Counted from the stretch's first letter, positions 31,801-41,155 are shown. The stretch: 51,932 nucleotides of DNA from Oscillospiraceae bacterium (GCA_015066635.1 SVOA01000009.1:1-51932), one strand, 5' to 3'. Notes: generated by a model not told the origin, from the letters alone. Program-made: numbers and translations.

Positions 31801-32810
31801 CCCCGTTCTATTTTTACGCCCTTGTAGTAGTGCCTGAGTATTTCTTTGTAACTGTTTCCGTTCTGCGCCATATAGTCTGCGCCGTACTGGCTCATACCGA
31901 CGCAGTGTCCGTATCCGTTTGCGGTAAAGGTAAAGCTTCCGTTCGCAAAGCTTACCGTAAATGCCGGACTTCTCAGCGAAAAAAGGCGTCTCGCCTTAAC
32001 GCCGTCCATTTCTTTGTTGCCCACGGTTACGCTCTTTACCACGCCCGTGTGATTTTCACTCAGGGTGTTTATTTTTATCCACTGTGCAGGGTCGTCGGGG
32101 AGGACGATTTCAGAGTCGTTCTTTACCGCGTCACGGAATTCCGCAATACTCATAACGGTTGTAACCGAATAATCGGGCGACAGCCTGTCTCCGGAGGAAA
32201 CAACAGATTTAAGATACGGAATATCGCCCTGCCATATCACGGAAGCGTCCTCGGTTCTGCCCGGACACAGAGCGCAGTATGCCGCAACTATCGGCTCGCC
32301 GTCATAGAGTATGACCTCGCCGAGCACTTCTCTGACGGCGTTCTCAATTTTCTGACGGTAGGCGTCATATTTGTCGCCCCATTTTTCCCGCTGCTGTTCC
32401 TCGGTATAATAGCCCTGATGCTTTGACGGGCTGTCCGAAATATCGGCGCCCGAGAGCGACTCGTCGGGATTTTTCCTCAGTCTTTGCAGATTGGTATATG
32501 CCGCCACCGCCTGAGCCTTTAAAGCCTCCTCGTGATAGGTTGCGGGCATTTCGCAGGCGACACAGCCGACAATATAGTCAAGCTCGTCGGTGGTAATGAT
32601 ATTGCCGCTTGAAACGGACATAACCTTTACTGTCCTGTCGGTTTCCGCGGCACCGACGTCATCAGTCCGGACGGTTTCTTCGCTTCCGGCGGGCTGTGTG
32701 AACTTTTCGCTTATGTTTTTAAAAGAAAAATTACCGACCTTCAGCGAGACGAGCGGTATGCTGAGCGTACCGATAAAAATGACGGCGCACAGCAGAAAAA
32801 ACTTTTTCAT
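31797..32810 (-). CDS. spoIID: SpoIID/LytB-type sporulation protein
   Basis: Peptidoglycan lytic transglycosylase of engulfment, 337 aa. It has a signal/anchor segment (residues about 3-22), then the SpoIID domain starting TTDELDYIVGCVACEMPATYHEEALKAQAVAAYTNL, in which the catalytic Glu lies in CEMP, and a late GYGHCVGMSQYGADYMAQNG with the conserved His-Cys pattern and YYKGVKI closing. Length is close to B. subtilis SpoIID (343 aa). Which of the SpoIID paralogues it is cannot be told. It shows that the organism has sporulation genes. Confidence 0.93.
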   Translation of the reverse strand: MKKFFLLCAVIFIGTLSIPLVSLKVGNFSFKNISEKFTQPAGSEETVRTDDVGAAETDRTVKVMSVSSGNIITTDELDYIVGCVACEMPATYHEEALKAQAVAAYTNLQRLRKNPDESLSGADISDSPSKHQGYYTEEQQREKWGDKYDAYRQKIENAVREVLGEVILYDGEPIVAAYCALCPGRTEDASVIWQGDIPYLKSVVSSGDRLSPDYSVTTVMSIAEFRDAVKNDSEIVLPDDPAQWIKINTLSENHTGVVKSVTVGNKEMDGVKARRLFSLRSPAFTVSFANGSFTFTANGYGHCVGMSQYGADYMAQNGNSYKEILRHYYKGVKIERG

Positions 32811-32851
32811 TTTTTACACCTCGGTTTTATTAAAAATCCATTGTATTTTCG

Positions 32852-32880
32852 TTGACTTTGACTTTGATTTGATATACAAT
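32852..32880 (+). promoter_or_regulatory. Promoter of the citrate synthase gene
   Basis: TTGACT (32852-32857), 17 bases, TACAAT (32875-32880), about 60 bases before the start codon. Confidence 0.7.
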
Positions 32881-32943
32881 AATACTAATTATAATGTGGT
32901 ATTATATGGTTTTATATAAGTCTTACGGTTTGGAGGAATAAAA

Positions 32944-34353
32944 TTGGCAGAGTTTATCTCATCAATTTCTCACAGTGATATACAAAGTCTATGCGATGAA
33001 ATCTTAAAAAATAACCTCATACAGCAGGATGATTATAAAAGATTTGAAGTAAAGCGCGGACTCAGAAATGCTGACGGGACAGGCGTAATGACCGGACTTA
33101 CAAGGGTTTGCTCGGTCGAGGGCTATTACATTGACGACGGCGAGAGAGTGCCGAAGCCCGGACGCCTTATTTACCGCGGTATTGATATGAGCGAAATAGT
33201 AGAGGGCTGTAAGGCGGAGAACCGTTTCGGCTTTGAGGAGGTTGCATGGCTTCTGCTTTTCGGCGACCTGCCCACAAAAGAGCAGCTCGACGCGTTTACA
33301 AGGGTGCTTGCCGAGGCAAGAGAGCTCCCCGACGAATTTATTGAGGACCTTATTATGAAGGCTCCGTCAAGGAATATTATGAATAAGGTTGCTTCCTCGG
33401 TACTCGGACTTTACACCTTTGACGAGAATCCCGACGACACCTCGCTGGAAAACGTACTGCGCCAGTCAATTCAGCTTATAGCGCAGATACCTACGATAAT
33501 GTCCTATGCATATCAGGTCAAGAGAAGGGCTTTTGACCACAAGAGTATGTATATTCATCAGAACAACCTCAAAAACACGATGGCTGAGTCGATACTGCGT
33601 TCCATACGTTCCGACAAAAAGTTCACTGATGAAGAGGCAAAGATACTTGATACCTGTATGATGATTCATGCAGAGCACGGCGGAGGAAACAACTCAACCT
33701 TTACGACACGCTGTGTAAGCTCCACGGGCAGCGACACATATTCCGCGATAGCTGCGGGAATAGGCGCTCTCAAGGGACCCAGACACGGCGGAGCCAATAT
33801 CAAGGTTTACGAGATGGTAAAGGATATAAAGGCTCATGTCGGAGATGTTACCAACGAGGGCGAGGTAGCCGATTATCTTGCAAAAATTCTCAATAAGGAA
33901 GCAGGAGACGGCTCGGGACTTATTTACGGAATGGGACATGCGGTTTACACGCTGTCGGACCCCAGAGCGGTACTGCTTAAAAAAGACGCTCAGAAGTATT
34001 CCAAAAAGTACGGCTATGAGGAGGACTTCATACTGCTCGACACAATAGAGCGCGTTTCTCCCGAGCTTTTCTGCAAATACAAGGGAATCAAGAAAAAAAT
34101 CTGCGCAAACGTAGATTTATATTCGGGACTTATTTACTCGATACTGAATATTCCCGAGGAGCTGTTCACGCCGCTGTTTATGTCCGCGAGAATTGCGGGT
34201 TGGTCGGCGCACAGACTTGAGGAAATTATTTCGGGCGGCAAGATTATGCGCCCTGCGTACAAAAATGTTTCGCTTCCGAGACCGTTTGTACCGATAGGCG
34301 ACAGAATAGACAATCACATTGTCCCCGATTACATACCTTCAGAGGAGAGATAA
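32944..34353 (+). CDS. Citrate synthase
   Basis: Condenses acetyl-CoA and oxaloacetate, here most likely for glutamate synthesis in an anaerobe. The 469-aa protein has the conserved VCSVEGYYIDDGERVPKPGRLIYRGIDMSEI opening, the first active His in MIHAEHGGGNNSTF near 246, the second in GMGHAVYTLSDPRA near 330 with the following Asp, and RIAGWSAHRLEE at the C-terminus. It uses a TTG start with GGAGG seven bases upstream. It resembles the longer Clostridia form rather than the 370-aa CitZ type. Other TCA genes are not in the window. Confidence 0.96.
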   Translation: MAEFISSISHSDIQSLCDEILKNNLIQQDDYKRFEVKRGLRNADGTGVMTGLTRVCSVEGYYIDDGERVPKPGRLIYRGIDMSEIVEGCKAENRFGFEEVAWLLLFGDLPTKEQLDAFTRVLAEARELPDEFIEDLIMKAPSRNIMNKVASSVLGLYTFDENPDDTSLENVLRQSIQLIAQIPTIMSYAYQVKRRAFDHKSMYIHQNNLKNTMAESILRSIRSDKKFTDEEAKILDTCMMIHAEHGGGNNSTFTTRCVSSTGSDTYSAIAAGIGALKGPRHGGANIKVYEMVKDIKAHVGDVTNEGEVADYLAKILNKEAGDGSGLIYGMGHAVYTLSDPRAVLLKKDAQKYSKKYGYEEDFILLDTIERVSPELFCKYKGIKKKICANVDLYSGLIYSILNIPEELFTPLFMSARIAGWSAHRLEEIISGGKIMRPAYKNVSLPRPFVPIGDRIDNHIVPDYIPSEER

Positions 34354-34425
34354 TTAAAAATCTGCTTGCGCGCCCGCTGACAAGCATAGGGAATTTTATT
34401 TGCGGGCAGAAAGAGGCTGAATACA

Positions 34426-35382
34426 ATGAGTATTGAAAACAAGACAAAAAATATATCCTTTAGGCTGATATTTACGCTTTTCGGAATAGGCGCCGCGGGA
34501 ATTGCGGGACTGCGCATCTATCAGATGTTCTTCCTGTCTGAGGACGACAAAAGCGGTTTCTTTGCGAGAATAAACCCGAGCGTATATGCGCTTTATTTCG
34601 GTGCGGCGGTAATGGCGGTGCTTATAATTCTGCTGGTATCGTTTTCAAATAAGGTTACCGCGTCAAAGTCCTTCAGGGGCGAAAATAAACAGCTCGCGGC
34701 AGGCGGAATTCTTATGGCAATAGGTATGGGCTGGGACGTTACGGTCTGCACCATTGAATTTATAAAGAGCGTAGCCTCATATACCGCAAGCAGCGGACTT
34801 ATCGGTTATCTTTTTTCAAACGCGCAGATAGCCGTCCTCTTTGAAGCGGTATGCGGACTTTTCGGCTGTATTTACTTTGTGCTTTACGGACTTTCGTATC
34901 TTGACGGCAAAACAACGTTTTACGAGTACAGATTTTTAGCGCTTACTCCCGTATTCTGGGTAATTGCCAGAGTAGTCAAGAGATTTATGACAAAAATCAG
35001 TTTTATCGTTGTAGCGGACCTTATGCTTGAACTTGCCATGCTCGTATTCGCTATGCTGTTTATGCTCTCGTTTGCGAGAATCTGCGCTCAGATTTGTCAG
35101 AAGCGCGAAATGCGCAGAGCGATGAAGTACGGGCTTGTTTCGGCTATGTTTGCGTTTGCAATTTCGGTTTCAAGGCTTGTCGCTTTTGCAGCGGGCAGAA
35201 GCGGTGCCGTTGCAAAGGGATTTCCGTTTAACCTTGCCGACCTTGCTTACTGCGCATTTGCCGTACTCTTTGTTGCAAATTCGCTTAAAACGGGCAGAGG
35301 TGCAGAGGAGGACGAGCTCATAGTTGATGAGGACGACAGCAGCGACGGCGACGAAATTGACGTTGACTTTTTGAACGAATAA
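34426..35382 (+). CDS. Polytopic membrane protein of unknown function
   Basis: Protein of 318 aa with about eight hydrophobic segments (for example FRLIFTLFGIGAAGIAGL, YALYFGAAVMAVLIILLVSF and ELAMLVFAMLFMLSF) and an acidic C-terminal tail (about 25 residues rich in Asp/Glu). I do not recognise a family. It lies 72 bases after citrate synthase and 18 before an AEC transporter, probably in one transcript. The gap before it contains CGCCCGC and GCGGGC in inverted orientation, without a T-run. Confidence 0.8.
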   Translation: MSIENKTKNISFRLIFTLFGIGAAGIAGLRIYQMFFLSEDDKSGFFARINPSVYALYFGAAVMAVLIILLVSFSNKVTASKSFRGENKQLAAGGILMAIGMGWDVTVCTIEFIKSVASYTASSGLIGYLFSNAQIAVLFEAVCGLFGCIYFVLYGLSYLDGKTTFYEYRFLALTPVFWVIARVVKRFMTKISFIVVADLMLELAMLVFAMLFMLSFARICAQICQKREMRRAMKYGLVSAMFAFAISVSRLVAFAAGRSGAVAKGFPFNLADLAYCAFAVLFVANSLKTGRGAEEDELIVDEDDSSDGDEIDVDFLNE

Positions 35383-35399
35383 TCGGGAGTATTTTTTAA

Positions 35400-36335
35400 A
35401 TGGGTACGTTTTGGCAAAATGTTTTTTCGGCAGCCCAGCAGGTTGCCATACTCTATATAATTGTCGCGGTAGGCTTTATCTGCGACAAAACAGGGCTGTA
35501 TACCGAAAAAGCGGCAAAGCTTACCAATAATTTGCTCTTTCACATAGTAACGCCCGCGATTATTATTCAGTCGTTTCTCACTATGGAATTCAACAGTGAG
35601 AATTTCCGTAACCTTATGATGTCGTTCCTCGGCGGAACAATTCTGCATCTTGCGGGCGCACTGATTTCGCTTGCGATATTCAATAAGCACGAACCCGATA
35701 CTAAGGCGGTATATAAATTTGCCGTGTCCTTCGGAAACGTCGGTTATATGGTGCTTCCCCTTGCTCAGGCGGTTGTCGGCGAGGAGGGCGTATTCTTCTG
35801 CTCGGGCGTGCTGATTCCGTTTAATATTTTTCAGTTTACCTACGGAATGTACCTTATGAAAGGCAAGGGCAGCTTCAATGCAAAGTCTCTTATTGTGAAT
35901 CCGGGTATCATTTCGGTTGCGATAGGACTGCCGCTGTTTATTCTCAGCGTTAAGCTGCCTGCAATTATAATGACGCCGATTTCCCATATAGCGTCGCTTA
36001 ATACCCCTCTTGCGATGCTTATGTTCGGCACATATCTTTCAAAAACCGAGCTCAAAAAAATGTTTTTGCGCAAGGAAACCTATGCGGTTGCATTTATAAA
36101 GCTTATTATCGTGCCTTTAATCAGTCTGGCGGCATATAAGCTGCTCGGAATGACGGGACTTTTACTTACTTCGCTGACGATTTCGGCATCTGCGCCCACA
36201 GCGACAAGCACGGTAATGTTCGCCACCAAATACGGCAGGGATAACGGCGCCGCGTCGCAGACGATAGCGGTGGTCAGCTTCCTGTCAATAATCACAATGC
36301 CTGTAATGATAGCTTTGGCACAGGCAATAGGATAA
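35400..36335 (+). CDS. AEC-family transporter
   Basis: Membrane transporter of 311 aa in the auxin efflux carrier family, which in bacteria exports or imports malate or other organic acids. It has two five-helix halves; the typical region LTNNLLFHIVTPAIIIQSFL lies near residue 40 and the second half closes with LLTSLTISASAPTATSTVMFATKYGRDNGAASQTIAVVSFLSIITMPVMIAL. Substrate is not predictable from sequence; the nearby citrate synthase makes an organic acid substrate plausible. It ends six bases before holB. Confidence 0.93.
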   Translation: MGTFWQNVFSAAQQVAILYIIVAVGFICDKTGLYTEKAAKLTNNLLFHIVTPAIIIQSFLTMEFNSENFRNLMMSFLGGTILHLAGALISLAIFNKHEPDTKAVYKFAVSFGNVGYMVLPLAQAVVGEEGVFFCSGVLIPFNIFQFTYGMYLMKGKGSFNAKSLIVNPGIISVAIGLPLFILSVKLPAIIMTPISHIASLNTPLAMLMFGTYLSKTELKKMFLRKETYAVAFIKLIIVPLISLAAYKLLGMTGLLLTSLTISASAPTATSTVMFATKYGRDNGAASQTIAVVSFLSIITMPVMIALAQAIG

Positions 36336-36341
36336 TTAAAA

Positions 36342-37214
36342 ATGACATTAAACGACTTTAATCTGAATACAACCGAAAAGGATGCTGTTATATCGTACAG
36401 CGTGTCGGGAAACTTCCCTCACACCATGCTCGTTGAGGGCAGGGACGCTGCAGGCAGGACGGAATTTGCCGAATTTCTTGCAAATCTCATACTTTGCGCA
36501 AACCGTACGGAGAACCCCTGCGGAGTATGTTCCGCGTGTATAAAGTGCGCGGCGCACAGCCATCCCGATATAAAGGAATACGGAGAGGAAACGGACGGCG
36601 CGGCTTTTAAGGTTGACACCAGCCGTGAAATCAGAAGCGACGCCTTTGTTCTTCCAAATGATTCGGATAAAAAGGTTTATATTATAAAAGAAGCGCAGAA
36701 TATGAACGAAAATGCGGCTAATGCGATGCTCAAAATACTTGAGGAGCCCCCGCATTTTGACTATTTTATACTTACCTGCCCGTCAAGAAGCGCAATGCTT
36801 GATACAATTCTTTCACGCGCGTCGCTGATAAATATAGGCGAGAGCGAGGAGGTTTTTTCAGAGCAGGCAGAGGACGCGGCTGTTGAGATTTCGGAGGCGC
36901 TGTGCTCCGATACGGAACTTGCGGTTGTTGAGGCGGCGGCCGTACTCAGCTCCGACAAAAATCTGTTTTTACCGGTCAGCGGCTGTTTGAGGGTTATTTT
37001 TACGGACGCGCTCATATATAAACAGACAGGGAAAAACACCTCCGCTTACGGAGAAACGGTTGAAAAAATCTCTCAGAAGCTTTCACAGGCAAAAATATAC
37101 GCCGCGGTTAACGCTGTAACAGAGCTGTCCGCGCGTTTCAGACAAAATGCAAACTATAATCTGCTTATAACAGATTTATGCGTAATGCTCGGCAGAGCGG
37201 CAGGCAGACAATAA
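36342..37214 (+). CDS. holB: DNA polymerase III subunit delta'
   Basis: Clamp-loader subunit of 290 aa. The nucleotide loop is degenerate (VEGRDAAGRTE, no Walker lysine), as expected for delta', which does not hydrolyse ATP. A zinc motif C...PCGVCSACIKC is near residues 52-66, followed by HPDIKEY; IIKEAQNMNENAANAMLKILEEPPHFDYFIL matches the helicase-like core and CPSRSAMLDTILSRAS the SRC-like region. The adjacency to the RicT/YaaT gene, 10 bases downstream, is the standard Firmicutes arrangement. Confidence 0.93.
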   Translation: MTLNDFNLNTTEKDAVISYSVSGNFPHTMLVEGRDAAGRTEFAEFLANLILCANRTENPCGVCSACIKCAAHSHPDIKEYGEETDGAAFKVDTSREIRSDAFVLPNDSDKKVYIIKEAQNMNENAANAMLKILEEPPHFDYFILTCPSRSAMLDTILSRASLINIGESEEVFSEQAEDAAVEISEALCSDTELAVVEAAAVLSSDKNLFLPVSGCLRVIFTDALIYKQTGKNTSAYGETVEKISQKLSQAKIYAAVNAVTELSARFRQNANYNLLITDLCVMLGRAAGRQ

Positions 37215-37224
37215 AGGAGTTTTT

Positions 37225-38088
37225 ATGGTACAGGTAGTCGGAATTAGATTCAAGGATGTCGGCAAGATATACTATTTTGACCCGGACGGTAAAGAATTCA
37301 AAAAGGGCGACTTCGCCATAGTTGAAACTGCCAGAGGAATTGAGTGCGGCGAAATCGCTATGGAAAATCACGAGGTCAGCGAGGACGAAATAGTCAGCCC
37401 CCTCAAGGTTGTCATAAGAGCGGCAACACAAGAGGACCTCAAAACGGTTGAGGAAAACCGCGAGAAGGAAAAAAAGGCCTTTGACATCTGCGAAAAGAAA
37501 ATAGCAAACCACGGGCTTGAAATGAAGCTCGTTGACGTTGAATACACCTTTGACGGCAGCAGAATTCTGTTTTATTTCACTGCCGACGGCAGAGTCGATT
37601 TCAGAGAGCTTGTCAAGGACCTCGCTTCTGTTTTCAGAACCAGAATCGAGCTTCGTCAGATAGGCATAAGGGATGAGGCAAAAATGCTCGGCGGTTTCGG
37701 TATTTGCGGCAGACCCTTCTGCTGTAAGTCCTTCCTCGGGGAGTTCCAGCCCGTTTCGATTAAAATGGCAAAGGAGCAGGGCATGAGTCTTAACCCGACC
37801 AAGATAAGCGGAACCTGCGGCAGACTTATGTGCTGTCTTAAATATGAGCAGGATACCTATGAGCACCTTCTGCGCCACACTCCCAAGGTCGGCGCCATTG
37901 TCGAGACCTCCGAGGGCAGGGGAACCGTCATAGAAAACAACCTGATTACGGGTATGCTCAAGATTATCCTTGACAGACGTCCCGAGGCGGCTCCCATGAT
38001 AGTTGAGAGGCATCAGGTCAAGCTCATAAAGGACGCTCAGATTAAGCTTGATAAGTCCGAAATTGAGGCGCTCAAAGGAATTGAATAA
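37225..38088 (+). CDS. ricT: RicT/YaaT PSP1-domain protein
   Basis: Member of the Ric (YaaT) complex that in Bacillus promotes RNase Y-dependent mRNA maturation and sporulation, binding Fe-S clusters with RicA and RicF (287 aa). The PSP1 domain covers about residues 60-150; the cysteine-rich core FGICGRPFCCKSFLGEFQPVSIKMAKEQG and SGTCGRLMCCLKYEQDTYEHL is intact, carrying the conserved Cys pairs. The C-terminal 60 residues are variable. It is co-transcribed with holB, as in most Firmicutes. Confidence 0.95.
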   Translation: MVQVVGIRFKDVGKIYYFDPDGKEFKKGDFAIVETARGIECGEIAMENHEVSEDEIVSPLKVVIRAATQEDLKTVEENREKEKKAFDICEKKIANHGLEMKLVDVEYTFDGSRILFYFTADGRVDFRELVKDLASVFRTRIELRQIGIRDEAKMLGGFGICGRPFCCKSFLGEFQPVSIKMAKEQGMSLNPTKISGTCGRLMCCLKYEQDTYEHLLRHTPKVGAIVETSEGRGTVIENNLITGMLKIILDRRPEAAPMIVERHQVKLIKDAQIKLDKSEIEALKGIE

Positions 38089-38105
38089 TTTTGAATAAAA
38101 AGTAC

Positions 38106-38133
38106 TTGATATTTTTAAAAAATATGTTACAAT
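38106..38133 (+). promoter_or_regulatory. Promoter of the ferredoxin gene
   Basis: TTGATA (38106-38111), 16 bases, TACAAT (38128-38133), followed by AGGAGG at 38151-38156. Confidence 0.7.
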
Positions 38134-38165
38134 GAAGTCAAATAATAACAAGGAGGTTGTTAGTT

Positions 38166-38336
38166 ATGGCATTTAAAATTACTGATGATTGCATTATGTG
38201 CGGAGCATGTGCAGACGAGTGTCCTGTTTCAGCTATCTCAGAGGGTGACGGCAAATACGAAATCGATGCTGATACATGCATCGAGTGCGGCGCTTGCGCA
38301 GACACCTGCCCGGTAGGAGCTCCTGTTCAGGACTGA
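38166..38336 (+). CDS. 2[4Fe-4S] ferredoxin
   Basis: Small electron carrier of 56 aa of the clostridial type. Two cluster motifs are complete: CIMCGACADECP near residue 9 and CIECGACADTCP near 38, each giving Cx2Cx2CxxxCP. The opening MAFKITDDC and the pseudo-twofold symmetry are typical. It has its own promoter and ribosome binding site (AGGAGG, nine bases before ATG) and a terminator after it, so it is expressed alone. It would serve pyruvate oxidation or hydrogenase pathways elsewhere in the genome. Confidence 0.97.
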   Translation: MAFKITDDCIMCGACADECPVSAISEGDGKYEIDADTCIECGACADTCPVGAPVQD

Positions 38337-38345
38337 TAACCAATT

Positions 38346-38378
38346 AAAAAGAGAGTCGGTGTAAACCGGCTCTTTTTT
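38346..38378 (+). terminator. Terminator after the ferredoxin gene
   Basis: AAAAAGAGAGTCGGT (38346-38360), loop GTAA, ACCGGCTCTTTTTT (38365-38378), with two G-T pairs. Confidence 0.9.
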
Positions 38379-38402
38379 ATTGATTGAATAAACGGAAAAG
38401 TG

Positions 38403-38681
38403 TTAAAATCGTTTTATGAATAATTCGGAGGGAATATAACAGCCCTCAACGACTAAGTTCTGTCTGTTTTCGACTACGGTCTTGATCATCTCGCGGACAA
38501 TGGGCCATAGATACTCCGTGAGAGCATCGTCGTCTTCCGGCCCAAGCACTGTGTTGCCGCTGCGGATCAGCCCCATCTTCAGATGGTCAATGGAGAGATA
38601 TGGATATTTGTACTTTTCGAGCATTCGCTGCGCCAAAAGAGTCTTTCCTGTGTGAGATGCTTCTGTTAACAAAATAATCAC
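38403..38681 (-). pseudogene. Truncated P-loop kinase-like gene
   Basis: The 92-residue product opens VIILLTEASHTGKTLLAQRMLEKYKYPYLSIDHLKMGLIRSGNT, with Walker A TEASHTGKT, and stops just after NLVVEGCYIPSE, ending LFIKRF. Comparable Firmicutes P-loop kinase proteins, as I recall them, are about twice as long and continue from GCYIP into a second half that is missing here. The gene therefore looks truncated, and the last residues look like read-through into unrelated sequence. GTG at 38679-38681 was taken as start (GGAGG and CAGGAAC upstream). It lies at the edge of the sugar island. Confidence 0.6.
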
Positions 38682-38713
38682 GTTCCTGCCTTTACCTCCC
38701 AAACCGTGCTTTA

Positions 38714-41155
38714 TTATTTTGCTTTTCTCTGGCGGCTTATTACATAGGCTATCGCTCTTGTTCCGCGCACTATGTATTTGCCGAGGTTGCCTTTTATTCC
38801 GCTCATGAGCGGCGAGTGAATTTTTGCATTTTCAAGCTTGTTTTCAACGTCGTGAACGGCAACGTTTTCGCCTTCAAACGGAGCTAAAAGCCCGTCAGTT
38901 CCCGTTATATACGCGCCGTCCGCAAAGGCAAGCAGCGTTTTGAGCGCCTCCTTTTCAGGCATAGCGCCGTCAAACGGAAGAAGGCACATCGCAGCCGTTT
39001 CGCGGCAGCCGTTATATGACGGCGCAAGGCTTTTGCCCTGCGGGGCAATAAGGGTGTAGGTAAGCGGAATTCTGTCGCCCGACCTGTTGCGGTGGTGCCT
39101 TTGCCTGCCGAAAAAGGTACCAAAGGGGTTCATTGTAACCCTTCCGTTTTCATCAAGGCGCATGGGGCAGTACGCCATTGAGGAAAGGACGTTTCTTGCG
39201 TTGCCGAGCATAAGCCCCTTTCCTCCGTCCGTTAAACCTACAGCCCCTGCGGTCAGCTGATTGTTAAAGGAGTCAAGGCTTTTGTTCTTCTCATCTGCCT
39301 GACCGTATGAGGCGGCGTCAAAGGATGAAAACGCGCCTTCAAAATTACGCTTTATAACGCTTACGCCGGCTTCGTTATTAAACGAAAGCGCAAAGGGAAC
39401 AGCCTCCTCCCATTTCATATCCGTGTATCTTCCGAGCGTTGAGTTTTCGGTGGAAATCGAATCCCGCTCCTCAGTGTACGGATAGCGCACGTCGGTAATA
39501 ACGAATATGCCCTCCGCAGCCTGAGAGGTAAAGAAACGGTAGCAGAAGCTGCCCTGATTTACGGCGTTCGGCAGGGTAATACTGCCACTGATTTCAATAC
39601 ATTCGCCGCCCGTAATGCTGCCTTTTTCAATACTTTTGCACTTAAAGTCATATCTTTTGCCCGCATAGGTCAGGTATGAGCTTAAAAAGCCGCTGCCGCC
39701 TATGCTTTTGCCGTTATATGTCAGCCATTTAACGCTGCCGTCTTTTGCAAATGCAATTTCCGCCCCGCCGCTTTTAAGCGAAGGGGTAAACGGTTTGTTT
39801 TCATATTCCGTTTCAACGGCCTTTATTTCATATTTCTTTTTGCTCTTTTCAAATTTCAGCATAACGAAAACGCTGTTTTCGTCAAGGGGTATAACCGTGT
39901 AAGCCGTCAGTCCGTCCGCTTCTATTTTCAGCGCTTTGTTTCCGCTGTAGGCAAGCTGAACGCACTGAAGCTCTGAACCGCTTGTGTTAATGACTGTCAG
40001 CTTTCCGTTTTTGCAGACGGATGAGCTTATAAGGTCTGCGGCAAGCGCGTTCGCCGCGGTTTCGCGCTGAATGTTGAGAACGGGGGTTGCAAGCCCGAAA
40101 TGAGTTGTTGAAAGCAGCTTAACGCGGTTAAGAAAGTCCGTTTCGTCCTTCTTTGCCCTGCCTGCGGTGCGGCTGCGTTCAATCGCTGTCCATATTTTAC
40201 GGTTGTACGGCTTTTCCGCCCAGGAGGCGTAGCCCGTAAAGTTGCCGTCCGCCGTGTCCTGACTGAAGGTAATAGTACCCGCGTTTTCGTGGGAATTAAG
40301 GTAGCCGCCGGGCGTGTCAAAAACAACAAAGTCAAGGTCAGCAACCTCTTTGACAAGCCCGTGAATGCCGTCCGTGTTCGCAATGCGGTTGCCGATTACG
40401 GGAAGGTCCAGGCTTTCCCAGAAAATCGCGTCCGCGTCCATATTAATGAAAAGGAACAAATCGCGTTTTATTTCTTCGCTTTCCTGTTTTGCGTGCAAAT
40501 CCTTAACCCACGCGCGAAGGCAGCCCGCATCGCATACGTCTGCGTTCGAGTAGGTGGGAATTACGGTCAGCTCCTCGCCCTCATAGCAAAAGGAAAGGGG
40601 GTTAAACGCCTTTTCGTCATCAAGAAGGGGAATAAGCGTTTTAAAAGCGTCAAACGGAACGCAGGAATAGTAAAGACAAAGCGCCCTTACGCCGAGCTGA
40701 TTGTAGGTGTGCACCTGCGGGGGTGAGAACATAACCTCCTGCGGGCGCACGATTTTTTCGCAGGTGCCGAAAATATCCTTAAGTCCCGAGCCCTGGGGGT
40801 TGCTTATTGCAAGCTCAACGGAAGCCTTAAGCTCGTCAGCCTGCATTGCGCCGAGCGCGCCGTTGGTATAGCCCATAATGATGTTTTCATCGCCGTTTTC
40901 ACGCACCCTGCGCTTCATTCCCTCAATAATATCGGGCGCGTATTCGGGCAGAATACGCTCAAGGGAAAAGAAGTTTTCGCTGTCCCAGGTACCCTTGACG
41001 GGTATGCCCTCTGCGTTCAGAGCGTCGAGCGCTTTGATTATTTTTCTTATAATCCTGAGGTCGGAGCCGAAGCCCTGCTCGTCGTTTGTATCTCCGCGGT
41101 AGGAGTGGTAGCAGTTTACGTGAAAGCCGTAAGCAATATGTATTTTATATCCCAT
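38714..41155 (-). CDS. Large glycosidase-like protein, unassigned family
   Basis: Protein of 813 aa with no signal peptide, so probably cytoplasmic. The N-terminal ~330 residues look like an alpha/beta barrel of the GH38/GH57-type superfamily: IHIAYGFHVNCYHSYRGD at the start, VKGTWDSENFFSLERILPEYAPDII, ENIIMGYTNGALGAM and LFLFINMDADAIFWES. The stretch RKIWTAIERSRTAGRAKK resembles the helical region after the barrel in alpha-mannosidases. The C-terminal half is beta-rich like GH38 tail domains. I cannot assign family or substrate with certainty. It is divergent from the GH31 gene across a shared promoter region, with AAGGAGG before its ATG. Confidence 0.6.
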   Translation of the reverse strand: MGYKIHIAYGFHVNCYHSYRGDTNDEQGFGSDLRIIRKIIKALDALNAEGIPVKGTWDSENFFSLERILPEYAPDIIEGMKRRVRENGDENIIMGYTNGALGAMQADELKASVELAISNPQGSGLKDIFGTCEKIVRPQEVMFSPPQVHTYNQLGVRALCLYYSCVPFDAFKTLIPLLDDEKAFNPLSFCYEGEELTVIPTYSNADVCDAGCLRAWVKDLHAKQESEEIKRDLFLFINMDADAIFWESLDLPVIGNRIANTDGIHGLVKEVADLDFVVFDTPGGYLNSHENAGTITFSQDTADGNFTGYASWAEKPYNRKIWTAIERSRTAGRAKKDETDFLNRVKLLSTTHFGLATPVLNIQRETAANALAADLISSSVCKNGKLTVINTSGSELQCVQLAYSGNKALKIEADGLTAYTVIPLDENSVFVMLKFEKSKKKYEIKAVETEYENKPFTPSLKSGGAEIAFAKDGSVKWLTYNGKSIGGSGFLSSYLTYAGKRYDFKCKSIEKGSITGGECIEISGSITLPNAVNQGSFCYRFFTSQAAEGIFVITDVRYPYTEERDSISTENSTLGRYTDMKWEEAVPFALSFNNEAGVSVIKRNFEGAFSSFDAASYGQADEKNKSLDSFNNQLTAGAVGLTDGGKGLMLGNARNVLSSMAYCPMRLDENGRVTMNPFGTFFGRQRHHRNRSGDRIPLTYTLIAPQGKSLAPSYNGCRETAAMCLLPFDGAMPEKEALKTLLAFADGAYITGTDGLLAPFEGENVAVHDVENKLENAKIHSPLMSGIKGNLGKYIVRGTRAIAYVISRQRKAK

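Noticed and set aside
35247-35987. Minus-strand open frame of about 246 codons over the AEC transporter
   Set aside because: It is antisense to two clear membrane protein genes and its product has biased composition typical of a shadow frame.
37165-38151. Long minus-strand open frame (about 328 codons) opposite ricT
   Set aside because: It mirrors the well-supported ricT gene and the end of holB, has no ribosome binding site and no recognisable domain.
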